In this document: positions 46,701 through 58,700 of the stretch, in pieces | Position numbering within the stretch: position 1 is the stretch's first letter | Layout of the letters: each line of letters begins with the position of its first letter | From: Saccharopolyspora gloriosae | GTDB lineage: Bacteria; Actinomycetota; Actinomycetes; Mycobacteriales; Pseudonocardiaceae | DNA: 64,000 nucleotides | Direction: 5' to 3' | Assembly (NCBI RefSeq): GCF_022828475.1 | Contig: NZ_CP059557.1 | Coordinates: 744,001 to 808,000 of the forward strand | Notes under the pieces: generated by a model | The model's database searches: none | Told to the model about the DNA's origin: nothing | What the model saw: only the letters and a program-made list of their open reading frames with translations | Made by a program: the position numbers and the translations under genes

Positions 46701-49700
46701 GGGTCGATGAGATCTCGTACTCGGTCTTGCCGATCGCCTTGTCGGCGTTGCGGAACCTGGTGAAGTCCTTGTGCCGTACGCCCGGCTCCGGGATCCCGGT
46801 GCGGCTTTCCACCGGTGACGTGTCGTCGTGGGCCTTGGCCTTGATAACGATCTCGACGGCGTCCTTGCCCTGACCTTCGCGCAGCTGCATCCCGCGGGCG
46901 CCGTTCAAGCTGTCCCACTTGTTGTAGAGCGCGATGTTCGATGCGCTCTCAACGAGCCGGTTCACCTTGTCCGCGGGAATATCCAGATCGGTCAGCATCC
47001 GGCGCAGATCAGCGCGGATCGCCGTGCCGTCGACGACTTCCGGATCGACCATGTGATGCCTGGTCAGACCCCGGATCGTCTTGGTGCGTGTCGAGACCGG
47101 CGCCGGGGCGGTGTCGTCGGTGGGTTGCTGCTGTTCGGTGGGTTGCTGCTGTTCGGTGGGTTGCTGCTGTTCGGTGGGTTGCTGCTGTTCGGTGGGTTGC
47201 TGTTGCTCGGTGGGTTGCTGCTGTTCGGTGGGTAGCTGCTGTTCGGTGGGTAGCTGCTGTTCGGTGGGTAGCTGCTGTTCGGTGGGTTGCTGCTGTTCGG
47301 TGGGTTGCTGCTGTTCGGTGGGTTGCTGTTGCTCGGTGGGTTGCTGCTGTTCGGTGGGTTGCTGCTGTTCGGTGGGTTGCTGCTGTTCGGTGGGTTGCTG
47401 TTGCTCGGTGGGTTGCTGCTGTTCGGTGGGTTGCTGCTGTTCGGTGGGTTGCTGTTGCTCGGTGGGTTGCTGCTGTTCGGTGGGTTGCTGCTGTTCGGTG
47501 GGTTGCTGCTGTTCGGTGGGTTGCTGTTGCTCGGTGGGTTGCTGCTGTTCGGTGGGTTGCTGCTGTTCGGTGGGTTGGTTGCGGAGGGCGTTGAAACGCT
47601 CCGTGAGCTCGTCGACGGGCTGCCGCTGCTCGACGGCGAGCTCGGGCCGCGACGGTGCTTCGGAGGATTCGTCGGTGGTGGCTTCCCGGTCGGCGCTGTT
47701 CTCCCACGTGCGGTCCGAACCCGGCCCTCGGCGGCCGGACGACCCGCCCGGCAGTTCACCTCCAGCGCCGTGACCGGACATGTCCCGCCGATCGTCGGTA
47801 CCGGTGTCGAGTTGGTCGTTGTCGGTGTCGTGCGGGGGCCGGGTGTCGGGGTCCTGTCGGATGTGAGCTTCCGGGGCTTCGTGCTGCTCCCCGATCTCCG
47901 TGCTGGTGTCGTGTTGCCGAGTGTCGGTGATGTCCTCGGGGAAGGCGCCTGGCATGCCGCGGGTCGGATCGTCGTCAACCGAACGATCCGGTTCCGGCGA
48001 TCCATGCCGAGAATCCGGTCCCATGTCGGCCGACGACTCGCCTCGTTCAAGGGCGTCGAGGTCCTCAGCGTGACCCGATCCGGACCGGGCGATCGGGTTG
48101 GAGTCTGTGGCCGACCCCGGCTCCATCTCCGTGTCCGTGTCCGGCTCCGTGTCCATCTCCGTGTCCGTGTCCGGTTCCGTATCCGTGTCCGGTTCCGTGT
48201 CCATCTCGATGTCCGGCTCCGGCTCCGTGTCCGGTTCCGTGTCCATCTCGATGTCCGGCTCCGGCTCCGTGTCCGGCTCCGTATCCGTATTTGGCTCCGT
48301 ATCCGTCCCCGATTCCGGCTGCGGCTGTGGCTGCGGCTTCGGCTTCGGCTTGAACTCGGGATATGTTTGGAGATCTTGATCGCTGTATCGGGTCTCTTCG
48401 TGGACCTCGATGAATTCGCGGCCGTCCTTCAGGTAGCTGCTGGCGTAACCGGCATTGTTGTCAGTGTGGACCAGGAAGGTCGGAGCCACCACACCCCGGC
48501 TGGCGACGATGGGATTGAGGAAACCGAGCTCGCGAGCTTGCTCCGCAGCTTCCCGAAGAACCTGCCCGGGCCTGGAGGGCTGCGTGTCGACGAATCCGGT
48601 TTCAGTATCACGAGCTGCGTGGCAGAAGAGGAAAAGCAATTTCCCATTCGGGTTTGCCGCGTACATCTGGCGGAATGCCTCTTGCTGGAAGAGGTAGCTG
48701 ATCGCGGTTGCCCCGCTGACGTCCACCGTGGTGGTGCGACCGTCGATCTCGACCGGAATTTGAGCGCCTTGCCTGCGGCCGCGGACATCGAAACCGTGTC
48801 CGGTGTAGACGAGTGGCCCCGCTATCGCCTGCACCTGAGCGCCGGTATTCGGGTTGGTAAGCGTGGTCTGGGTCGGTGCGAACGGACTGGGAGCCAGCCG
48901 GCCGAACGGATCGTTCTTGTAGACCTTTTCTACCGAATCGCTGTTGATGTACTTCCAGAGGAAGTCTTCGGTCGGACGCGTTCGCAGCACGTGGTACTTG
49001 TTGTCGACATCTTCGGCGAATTCCCGATCGACATCGCGCTGACCTTCGACCAGCGACAACCCGTTAACTCGTTCCCACCCGGCACTCTTGGTGGTGAGCG
49101 TCGTGGAGATGCCTTCGTCCGGGTAGAAATCGACTTCGTCGAACCATGACTTCCCGGTCAGCGGCGCGTCCGCATCCGGGATGTAGGAGGCCGCCGGGAG
49201 GAATTTCTCGAAGAAAGAAATGTTGTTGATGTTGCCCGAAGAGTACTGGTTGAGGACTCCCGATGGGCGTGCACCCGTCTGTTCTTTCCAGCCCTGATTG
49301 TCGGACACGCCGAACCGGCCATCCGGAAGTTGGGAAACCGAGTCCATGGGGGTCGCGTACGAATGCACGCGATGCATCTGCATGGCCTGGGTGAACTTGC
49401 TGAAGAGCTTATCGTTCGGGTGCAAGAAAATGAACTTGAAGTCAGGATCCAGTGCCGGAATATCGCGGAGGGCATTGAGATTCATCAAGAATTTCATGAT
49501 GCCGCCGCCGTTCATCATGACCTCGGAGCCGTCCCGCAGCCGAATCACCGTCATCCGGCCTGAATCGTCGGGCTTGAGGCCGCCGAGAAGGAATGACCGG
49601 TCTGTGCTGCTCGTATCCTGGGGGCGGCCGGAGTGCTGCGCTGCTTGAGCAGGTGTTTCCCCGGGCATCGTCTTGATTGCCGAGAATGGGCCGCTACTCA

Positions 49701-52700
49701 GGTCAAAATCGCTGTTATGCGTGAACGTGATACCCGCCGCTCCGGGACGGCTGCCTCGCATCCACGAATAGTCGATGTCTGCCACCCTGACCCGGGTCTT
49801 ATTGGGTCCGCGCAACGCCGCCACAGTCACGTCGGGATCCACGAAGCCCGTTCGCACCTGGACCGGACGACTGGGGTCCGGTCGTTGCGGGGCGCGCGGT
49901 GGCTGCCCGGTGGGCGGAGTGTCCTGGTCGTGGGTGGTGGTGGGCGGGTCGTTGCTTTGCAGGGATGTGCCGGTGTCGCGCGGAGCGGTCGTGCCATGGG
50001 GTGTGTCGGTGTCCGGGGCCAGGTCTGGGTCTTTGAGGTCTTTGACCTGGTCGACGAAGAGCTGGAACAGCACCCGACTCGGGAAGCCATCGGTGTTCTT
50101 ATTTGCTTTGACGGCGAAGCTGAAGTCTCCGTTGTCCTCGGACTTCATGCCGATGTATCCGGGAAGGAATCCTTCGCCGCCAGAAGCCTTTTCGTACTTG
50201 TCGCCGTTTATCTCTCTGAGGTATAGGGGGGTGTCCTTGTCGCCGGGGCGGATGGCGAGGTAATCCGGGTGGAAGAGGAAGCGTTCCGCGCCTTTTTTGA
50301 GGGTGAACTCTACTACTGTTTCGTCTTTTCCGCTTCCGTAGCCCTTGGCCTGGTCGAAGTCGCCCAGGTGGCCGCTGACAGGCATGGCAGCGTTATTGCC
50401 GAATGTTTTCTTGAAGCTTTGGCTGGTGGCGTCCGTGGCCGAGTGTTCCTTGATCCAGCTCTCGATGCTCTCCTTGTGCTGTGCGTGCCACGTCGTGATC
50501 GCCTCGGCCTCAGACTTCTCCATCCCGCGGTAGAGCTTCAGTTGCGGTTGGCTCGAGTGGGCGTGTTCGTCCAGGGCACGCAGGAGACCGGCGCCGACTT
50601 CACCGCCCTCGCCCTTTCCCTTTCCTACGATGAGGTCCAGGGGCCTTCCAGGCAATTCTTCGGGCTTCTTGCCCTTCTTTCCTCTTCCTTGTCCTTCAGA
50701 AGGGATGTCGGCCTTCGGGCGAGCTTCGGGTTTCTTGCCCTTCTTGCCTTTCGGCGGGGCGTTGACCGAGGTTTCCCTGGCTTTTTCTCTCCAGTAGCTG
50801 GCAGTGAGGCGATCTTGTATCTCACCGCGGATGGCGGGTGGCGGTGGCGGCTCTTTTTCTGGTGCTGCTTTGCTCTTGCCCTTGTTCTTCTTCGGCGGGC
50901 TGGCCGGGGGCATGCCGCCGTTCTCGGTGACGTGGTCGGACCGAGAGCCGTCAAGCCGGAGGTGATTCGGTTCCGGCTGGCCCTGGTCAGGACGACGGTG
51001 ACCCTGCGGAGTCGTATGCTGATTGTTGTTTTGGAGGGTTGTGTTGTTGTCGGGGTTCGGTGGGGTGTCTCGGTAGGGGACGGTGGGGATGTCGTCGCCG
51101 ATGAGGGTGCCGAGTACGTCGAGGTTGCGGGAGCGGATGCCGGTGTGGGTGTGGGGGTCTTCTGGGTGGTTGAAGAAGTTCCCCATGAGGCTGCCGTCGA
51201 CGTGCAGTGGTGGCGGGGTGTTCTGGTTCGTTTGGTTTGTGTATTCGTCGGGTTGGCCGATTTGGTGGCCGAATTCGTGGGCGGCTTCTTCGGGGGTGAT
51301 GTCGGCGCGCCAGGTGATTTGGGTGTTGACGGCGTCCGGGTCGTTGGTGACGTTGACTTCGAGGTCGGCTTGTTGGCCGGGTTCGACCCAGTGGGGGCGT
51401 ACGTGGAGGCGGTCGCCGGTGGGGCCGTTGTGGAAGCGGTGGCCGGGGTCGTTGTAGTACTTCTGCACGCCGTGTTCGAGCGTGGATCGGACGTTGTCGA
51501 AGTGTGTGTGGTCGCCTTTGAGGGCGATTTTCACTGTGACTTCGGTGATGTGGTCGTCGTTGTGGTGGAAGCGGCGTACGCCGAATCCGGATTGGATGAC
51601 GGTGTTGTTCTGGGGGTCGCCGAATTGCTCGTTCACTTGGTGGGCGATGTCGCGCACGTTGCGTGTTGAGTCGGGGTTGTTGAGTTCGGCGAAGGGTGCG
51701 AGTTGGTCGCGCAGGTCGGGGCGTTTGTGGTGGCGGGGGGTGGGTTCGCCGAGGTCGTTGAGGAACCGCTCGTAGGCGTCGGGGTCGACGTCGATGGGCG
51801 GTGTGCGCCTGCCGGTGTCCGGCGAACGACCCGAGCCGCGATCCGAAGGGGACGTGTCTTCGGGTCTGTGCGGGGCGTGCGGGGCGGCGGAGGTGCTGTG
51901 GGGTGTGTCGGCGTCCGGGTTGGAGTCCGGGTCTTTGAGGTCTTTGACCTGGTCGACGAGGAGTTGGAAAAGTATCCGGCTCGGGTAGCCCTGGTTTTCG
52001 TTGTTTCCCTTGGCCGTGGTGACGAAGCTGAAGTCACCGTTTCGCTCGGACTTCATGCCGATGTACCCGGGGCGGAACCCTTCACCGCCAGAGGCCTTTT
52101 TGTAGTTGTCGCCGTAGATTTCCCTGAGGTGCAGGGCGGCGCCCTTGTCGGTGGGGCGGGTGGCGAGATATTTCGGGTCGAAGAGGAGGTTTTCCGCACC
52201 GTGTTTGAGGGTGAACTCTAGTACGGTCCTTTCATTTCCCTCTCCGTAGATCTCGGCTTGTTTTAAGTCGCCGAGGTGTCCACTGATGGGAATGACACCG
52301 GTCTCTGGCGAATTATGAAAACCCTCAGTGGTGACATCCGTGTCCGAGTGGTCATTGATCCAGTTCTCGGTGCTCTCCTTGTACTGCGCGTGCCACGCCT
52401 TGATCTTCTCGGCCTCGGACTTGTCCATCCCGCGATAGAGCTTCAGTTGCGGTTCGCCCGAGTTGGCGTGTTTCTCCAGGGCGCGCAGGAGATCGACTCC
52501 GATCCCGCCGTTCGCGTCCTTTGGTTTTCCAATGATGAGGCCAAGATGCCTAGCGGGCGATTCGTCTTTTTTGCCCTTCTTCTTTGCTCCTCCGGAAGGG
52601 GCGTTGGCCGGGGTCGCCTTGGCTTTTTTCTGCCAGTAGGCGTTCGTGAGGAGGTCTTGCGGATTCCGCGAAGCGGATCCAGGCGGTGGCTCGTTTTCGG

Positions 52701-55700
52701 GTGCTGCTCTGCCCTTGCCCTTTCTCGTTGGGGCGGCGGGGGGCTTGCCGTTGCTTTCGGTGGCGGGGTGGTTGGGTTCTGGCTGGCTTTGGTCGGGGCG
52801 GTGGTGGTTCTGTGGAGTCGTGTGCTGGTCGTGGGGGGTGTTGGTGGAGGGGTTGTTGTTTTGGAGGGATGTGTTGTTGTCGGGGTTCGGTGGGGTGTCT
52901 CGGTAGGGGACGGTGGGGATGTCGTCGCCGATGAGGGTGCCGAGTACGTCGAGGTTGCGGGAGCGGATGCCGGTGTGGGTGTGGGGGTCTTCTGGGTGGT
53001 TGAAGAAGTTCCCCATGAGGCTGCCGTCGACGTGCAGTGGTGGCGGGGTGTTCTGGTTCGTTTGGTTTGTGTATTCGTCGGGTTGGCCGATTTGGTGGCC
53101 GAATTCGTGGGCGGCTTCTTCGGGGGTGATGTCGGCGCGCCAGGTGATTTGGGTGTTGACGGCGTCCGGGTCGTTGGTGACGTTGACTTCGAGGTCGGCT
53201 TGTTGGCCGGGTTCGACCCAGTGGGGGCGTACGTGGAGGCGGTCGCCGGTGGGGCCGTTGTGGAAGCGGTGGCCGGGGTCGTTGTAGTACTTCTGCACGC
53301 CGTGTTCGAGCGTGGATCGGACGTTGTCGAAGTGTGTGTGGTCGCCTTTGAGGGCGATTTTCACTGTGACTTCGGTGATGTGGTCGTCGTTGTGGTGGAA
53401 GCGGCGTACGCCGAATCCGGATTGGATGACGGTGTTGTTCTGGGGGTCGCCGAATTGCTCGTTCACTTGGTGGGCGATGTCGCGCACGTTGCGTGTTGAG
53501 TCGGGGTTGTTGAGTTCGGCGAAGGGTGCGAGTTGGTCGCGCAGGTCGGGGCGTTTGTGGTGGCGGGGGGTGGGTTCGCCGAGGTCGTTGAGGAACCGCT
53601 CGTAGGCGTCGGGGTCGACGTCGATGGGCGGTGTGCGCCTGCCGGTGTCCGGCGAACGACCCGAGCCGCGATCCGAAGGGGACGTGTCTTCGGGTCTGTG
53701 CGGGGCGTGCGGGGCGGCGGAGGTGCTGTGGGGTGTGTCGGCGTCCGGGTTGGAGTCCGGGTCTTTGAGGTCTTTGACCTGGTCGACGAGGAGTTGGAAA
53801 AGTATCCGGCTCGGGTAGCCCTGGTTTTCGTTGTTTCCCTTGGCCGTGGTGACGAAGCTGAAGTCACCGTTTCGCTCGGACTTCATGCCGATGTACCCGG
53901 GGCGGAACCCTTCACCGCCAGAGGCCTTTTTGTAGTTGTCGCCGTAGATTTCCCTGAGGTGCAGGGCGGCGCCCTTGTCGGTGGGGCGGGTGGCGAGATA
54001 TTTCGGGTCGAAGAGGAGGTTTTCCGCACCGTGTTTGAGGGTGAACTCTAGTACGGTCCTTTCATTTCCCTCTCCGTAGATCTCGGCTTGTTTTAAGTCG
54101 CCGAGGTGTCCACTGATGGGAATGACACCGGTCTCTGGCGAATTATGAAAACCCTCAGTGGTGACATCCGTGTCCGAGTGGTCATTGATCCAGTTCTCGG
54201 TGCTCTCCTTGTACTGCGCGTGCCACGCCTTGATCTTCTCGGCCTCGGACTTGTCCATCCCGCGATAGAGCTTCAGTTGCGGTTCGCCCGAGTTGGCGTG
54301 TTTCTCCAGGGCGCGCAGGAGATCGACTCCGATCCCGCCGTTCGCGTCCTTTGGTTTTCCAATGATGAGGCCAAGATGCCTAGCGGGCGATTCGTCTTTT
54401 TTGCCCTTCTTCTTTGCTCCTCCGGAAGGGGCGTTGGCCGGGGTCGCCTTGGCTTTTTTCTGCCAGTAGGCGTTCGTGAGGAGGTCTTGCGGATTCCGCG
54501 AAGCGGATCCAGGCGGTGGCTCGTTTTCGGGTGCTGCTCTGCCCTTGCCCTTTCTCGTTGGGGCGGCGGGGGGCTTGCCGTTGCTTTCGGTGGCGGGGTG
54601 GTTGGGTTCTGGCTGGCTTTGGTCGGGGCGGTGGTGGTTCTGTGGAGTCGTGTGCTGGTCGTGGGGGGTGTTGGTGGAGGGGTTGTTGTTTTGGAGGGAT
54701 GTGTTGTTGTCGGGGTTCGGTGGGGTGTCTCGGTAGGGGACGGTGGGGATGTCGTCGCCGATGAGGGTGCCGAGTACGTCGAGGTTGCGGGAGCGGATGC
54801 CGGTGTGGGTGTGGGGGTCTTCTGGGTGGTTGAAGAAGTTCCCCATGAGGCTGCCGTCGACGTGCAGTGGTGGCGGGGTGTTCTGGTTCGTTTGGTTTGT
54901 GTATTCGTCGGGTTGGCCGATTTGGTGGCCGAATTCGTGGGCGGCTTCTTCGGGGGTGATGTCGGCGCGCCAGGTGATTTGGGTGTTGACGGCGTCCGGG
55001 TCGTTGGTGACGTTGACTTCGAGGTCGGCTTGTTGGCCGGGTTCGACCCAGTGGGGGCGTACGTGGAGGCGGTCGCCGGTGGGGCCGTTGTGGAAGCGGT
55101 GGCCGGGGTCGTTGTAGTACTTCTGCACGCCGTGTTCGAGCGTGGATCGGACGTTGTCGAAGTGTGTGTGGTCGCCTTTGAGGGCGATTTTCACTGTGAC
55201 TTCGGTGATGTGGTCGTCGTTGTGGTGGAAGCGGCGTACGCCGAATCCGGATTGGATGACGGTGTTGTTCTGGGGGTCGCCGAATTGCTCGTTCACTTGG
55301 TGGGCGATGTCGCGCACGTTGCGTGTTGAGTCGGGGTTGTTGAGTTCGGCGAAGGGTGCGAGTTGGTCGCGCAGGTCGGGGCGTTTGTGGTGGCGGGGGG
55401 TGGGTTCGCCGAGGTCGTTGAGGAACCGCTCGTAGGCGTCGGGGTCGACGTCGATGGGCGGTGTGCGCCTGCCGGTGTCCGGCGAACGACCCGAGCCGCG
55501 ATCCGAAGGGAGGGACTTCTCCGGCGTTGAGGAGGACTCGTCGCCGCGCGTGGTGCCGTCGGTTTCGAGGTTGCCGGTGTCGCGCGGCGCGCGTGGAGCG
55601 CCGGGGGCAGTGCTGTGTGGTGTGTCGGCGTCCGGGTTGGAGTCCGGGTCTTTGAGGTCTTTGACCTGGTCGATGAAGAGTTGGAACAGCACTCGGCTCG

Positions 55701-58700
55701 GGAAGCCCTCGGCGGGGTTTTTCCCCTTCGCCCGGGTGACGAGGCTGAAGTCTCCGTTGTCCTCGGACTTCATGCCGATGTATCCGGAGAGGAAGCCTTC
55801 GCCACCAGCGGCCTGTTCGAACTTGTTGCCGCTTTGTTCGCCCATGTTCCTGAGGTACATGGGGGTGCCTTTGTCGCCGTGGATGGCGAGGTATTTCGGG
55901 TCGAAGAGAAGGTCTGCCGCGCCTTTTTTGAGAGTGATTTCTACAACGGTTTCGTCTTTTCCGCTTCCGTAGACCTTGGCTTGATCGAAGTCGCCCAGGT
56001 GGCCGCCGATGGGGATGGCGGCATCATTGCCGAACGTTTTCTTGAAGCTCTTGCTGTCGGCGCCCTTGTCCGAGTTTTCCTTGATCCAGTTCTCGGTGGC
56101 CTCCTTGTACTGCGCGTGCCACGCCTTGATCGCCTCGGCCTCGGACTTCTTCATGCCGCGGTAGAGCTTCAGCTGCGGTTCGTTCGAGTCAGCGCGTTCA
56201 TCCAGGCCGCGCAGGACGGTGGCTCCGATTTCACCACCTTCGCCCTTTCCTTTTCCTACGATGAGGTCCAGGTGCCTTCCGGGATTTTCTGCCTCTTTTC
56301 CTTTGGAGCGCTTGGAGCGTCCGGCTGCCGGGGGCTGCGGCTTAGAAATGATGCTTGCCCCGGCGGCCAAGGCTTGACGCTGCCAATGGGAGTCGCTGAA
56401 GAGGTGTTGCAGCGGCCCGCGGGTGGGTTCCGGCGGCGGCTCCTTTTCGGGCTCTGCTTTGCCCTTGCCCTTCCTCGGTGGTGCGGCCGGGGGCTTGCCG
56501 CTGCTCTCGCCGGCGCGATCGGACCGAACGTCGTCAGGCTGGACGTAGAGCGGCACCGGCGAAGAATCATCCCGAGCACCGTCTTCTCGGACGCCCTCAA
56601 CGTCCCGAACCTCCCCTCCGGGCCGGTTAGTGGCGGCCGGGGTCGGCGGGGTGGGGAGGGATTCCTTCGGAGCCGGACGAGCCGTGGTCGGCGCGCCGTT
56701 GGTGTTGGTGGCAGCGCGCTGCTGGTTGTCCGCCGTGTCCGGGCGCCGTCCGCCATCGGACGTCGTGGCCGGGCGCTGCGGAGCGTCGGAGGAACGGCCG
56801 GATTCCGTGCTGATCGGCGCGGCGGGGGTGTTCGGTTGGCCGGTGACCGCCGGCCGCTGACCCGGGGCGGGCGTGCCGGACTGGCCGGTGTTCGGTTGGC
56901 CCACGCCCTGCTGCGCGGTCGAACTCGGCTGGGCGGTTTGGGCCGGTCCGTTGTTCGCCGCGCCGGTGTTCGGGGACTGCTGCTGCCCCGTGCCGTTGCC
57001 GCCGAGCATGCCGCCGCCCTGCGGCCGACCGGAATCCTGCTGCTGCGACGAGTCCTGTTCGGACTCCTTGCCGACCGGATCGGAGTCGCGCTGGTTCGTC
57101 GAATCCCGAGTGCTGTCGCCGCCGTCGACCGTGGAATCCGAGCGACCGGTGCCCGCGCCCGACTGGTCGGTGTTCGCGTCGACCGTCGGCTGACCGGTGC
57201 GGTTGTCGGTGTTCGCGTCGACCGTCGGCTGACCGGTGTGGCTGTCGGTGTTCGCGTCGACCGTCGGCTGACCGGTGTGGCTGTCGGTGTTCGCGTCGAC
57301 CGTCGGCTGGGTCGGCGTTGTGGTGTGTTCCGAGCCGACCTCGTTGTCGACGGAGCGATCCACGTTCTGCGTACCACCGGCATCGGTGTGCTGGGTACCT
57401 GTGTCGGGTGGCGTCGTGCTCGCGTCGGTGTCCCGGTCGACGTTCAGGATCGGCGTCACGTCGGACTGCGGCGGTGGCGCCGAGTCCACGACGTCTCCGG
57501 AGTCCTGAGTGGGCGGAGGCGTTGCATCGGCGTGCGGCGGTGCGGCGGCGAGCTCGGTGTCCGGGCCGGAGTCCGTGGATTCACGCGACGGGCCGGAGTC
57601 GTGTTGCCCCGAGTTGTGCTGGCTGTCGCCGCTGTTGTGCTGGCTGTCGCCGCTGTTGTGCTGGCTGTCGCCGCTGTTGTGCTGGCTGTCGCCGCTGTTG
57701 TGCTGGCTGTCGCCGCTGTTGTGCTGGCTGTCGCCGCTGTTGTGCTGGCTGTCGCCGCTGTTGTGCTGGCTGTCGCCGCTGTTGTGCTGGCTGTCGCCGC
57801 TGTTGTGCTGGCTGTCGCCGCTGTTGTGCTGGCTGTCGCCGCTGTTGTGCTGGCTGTCGCCGCTGTTGTGCTGGCTGTCGCCGCTGTTGTGCTGGCTGTC
57901 GCCGCTGTTGTGCTGGCTGTCGCCGCTGTTGTGCTGGCTGTCGCCGCTGTTGTGCTGGCTGTCGCCGCTGTTGTGCTGGCTGTCGCCGCTGTTGTGCTGG
58001 CTGTCGCCGTCGTTGTGCTGGCTGTCGCCGTCGTTGTGCTGGCTGTCGCCGTCGTTGTGCTGGCTGTCGCCGTCGTTGTGCTGGCTGTCGCCGTCGTTGT
58101 GCTGGCTGTCGCCGTCGTTGTGCTGGCTGTCGCCGTCGTTGTGCTGGCTGTCGCCGTCGTTGTGCTGGCTGTCGCCGTCGTTGTGCTGGCTGTCGCCGCT
58201 GTTGTGCTGGCTGTCGCCGCTGTTGTGCTGGCTGTCGCCGCTGTTGTGCTGGTTCTCGCCGCTGGACGAATCGCCGCCCTCGTGGTCCGACGGTCCCTTC
58301 TCCGTTGCGGACTTGTCGTCCGTGCCGGAGTCCGTCGAATCCCCACCGGTCGACTTGTCGGACTCGCTGTAGGTCGGCGGCGCATCCTGCGAGGTGCTGC
58401 TGTCACCGCCGGTTTCGGAGTACGACGGCGGCGCGTCGGAACCGGACTTCCCGCCGTCGCCGGAGCCGCCGGTGTCCCCGATGTCACCCATCGATTCGGT
58501 GTTGGGCTTGAAGAAGTCCTTGATGCTGTTCGTGAAGTCGCCGAAATTCTTGAGGCCGTTCGGGTTGACCTTCGACCCCGACTCGCCGTAGGAGGCGCCA
58601 CCAGCGTTGCGGCCGCCGCTGCCGCTGCTGCGACGACCTTCGAACCCGCCGAGCATTCCGGAGGTGAAGGCGTACGGGTTGGGTCCTTCCTCTTCTTCGC

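Larger units (their letters stand above)
51041..55510. repeat. 1830-bp tandem duplication, about 2.4 copies
   Basis: Sequence at 51041-52870 recurs at 52871-54700 and again, partly, at 54701-55510, with period 1830 bp (610 codons, in frame). Translated frames at matching offsets are the same on both strands over the stretches compared. Each unit holds one metallopeptidase and one ART-like module. The left end diverges near 51041 and the right end at 55510. Confidence 0.92.

Noticed and set aside
47081-49149. Plus-strand frames with VGCCCS or GGLLLF repeats
   Set aside because: Complementary readings of the PTEQQQ array. Repeat DNA is open in several frames by chance.
57612-58260. CRISPR-like array
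   Set aside because: Repeats are contiguous 21-bp units without unique spacers and are in frame inside a coding gene. No cas genes are nearby.
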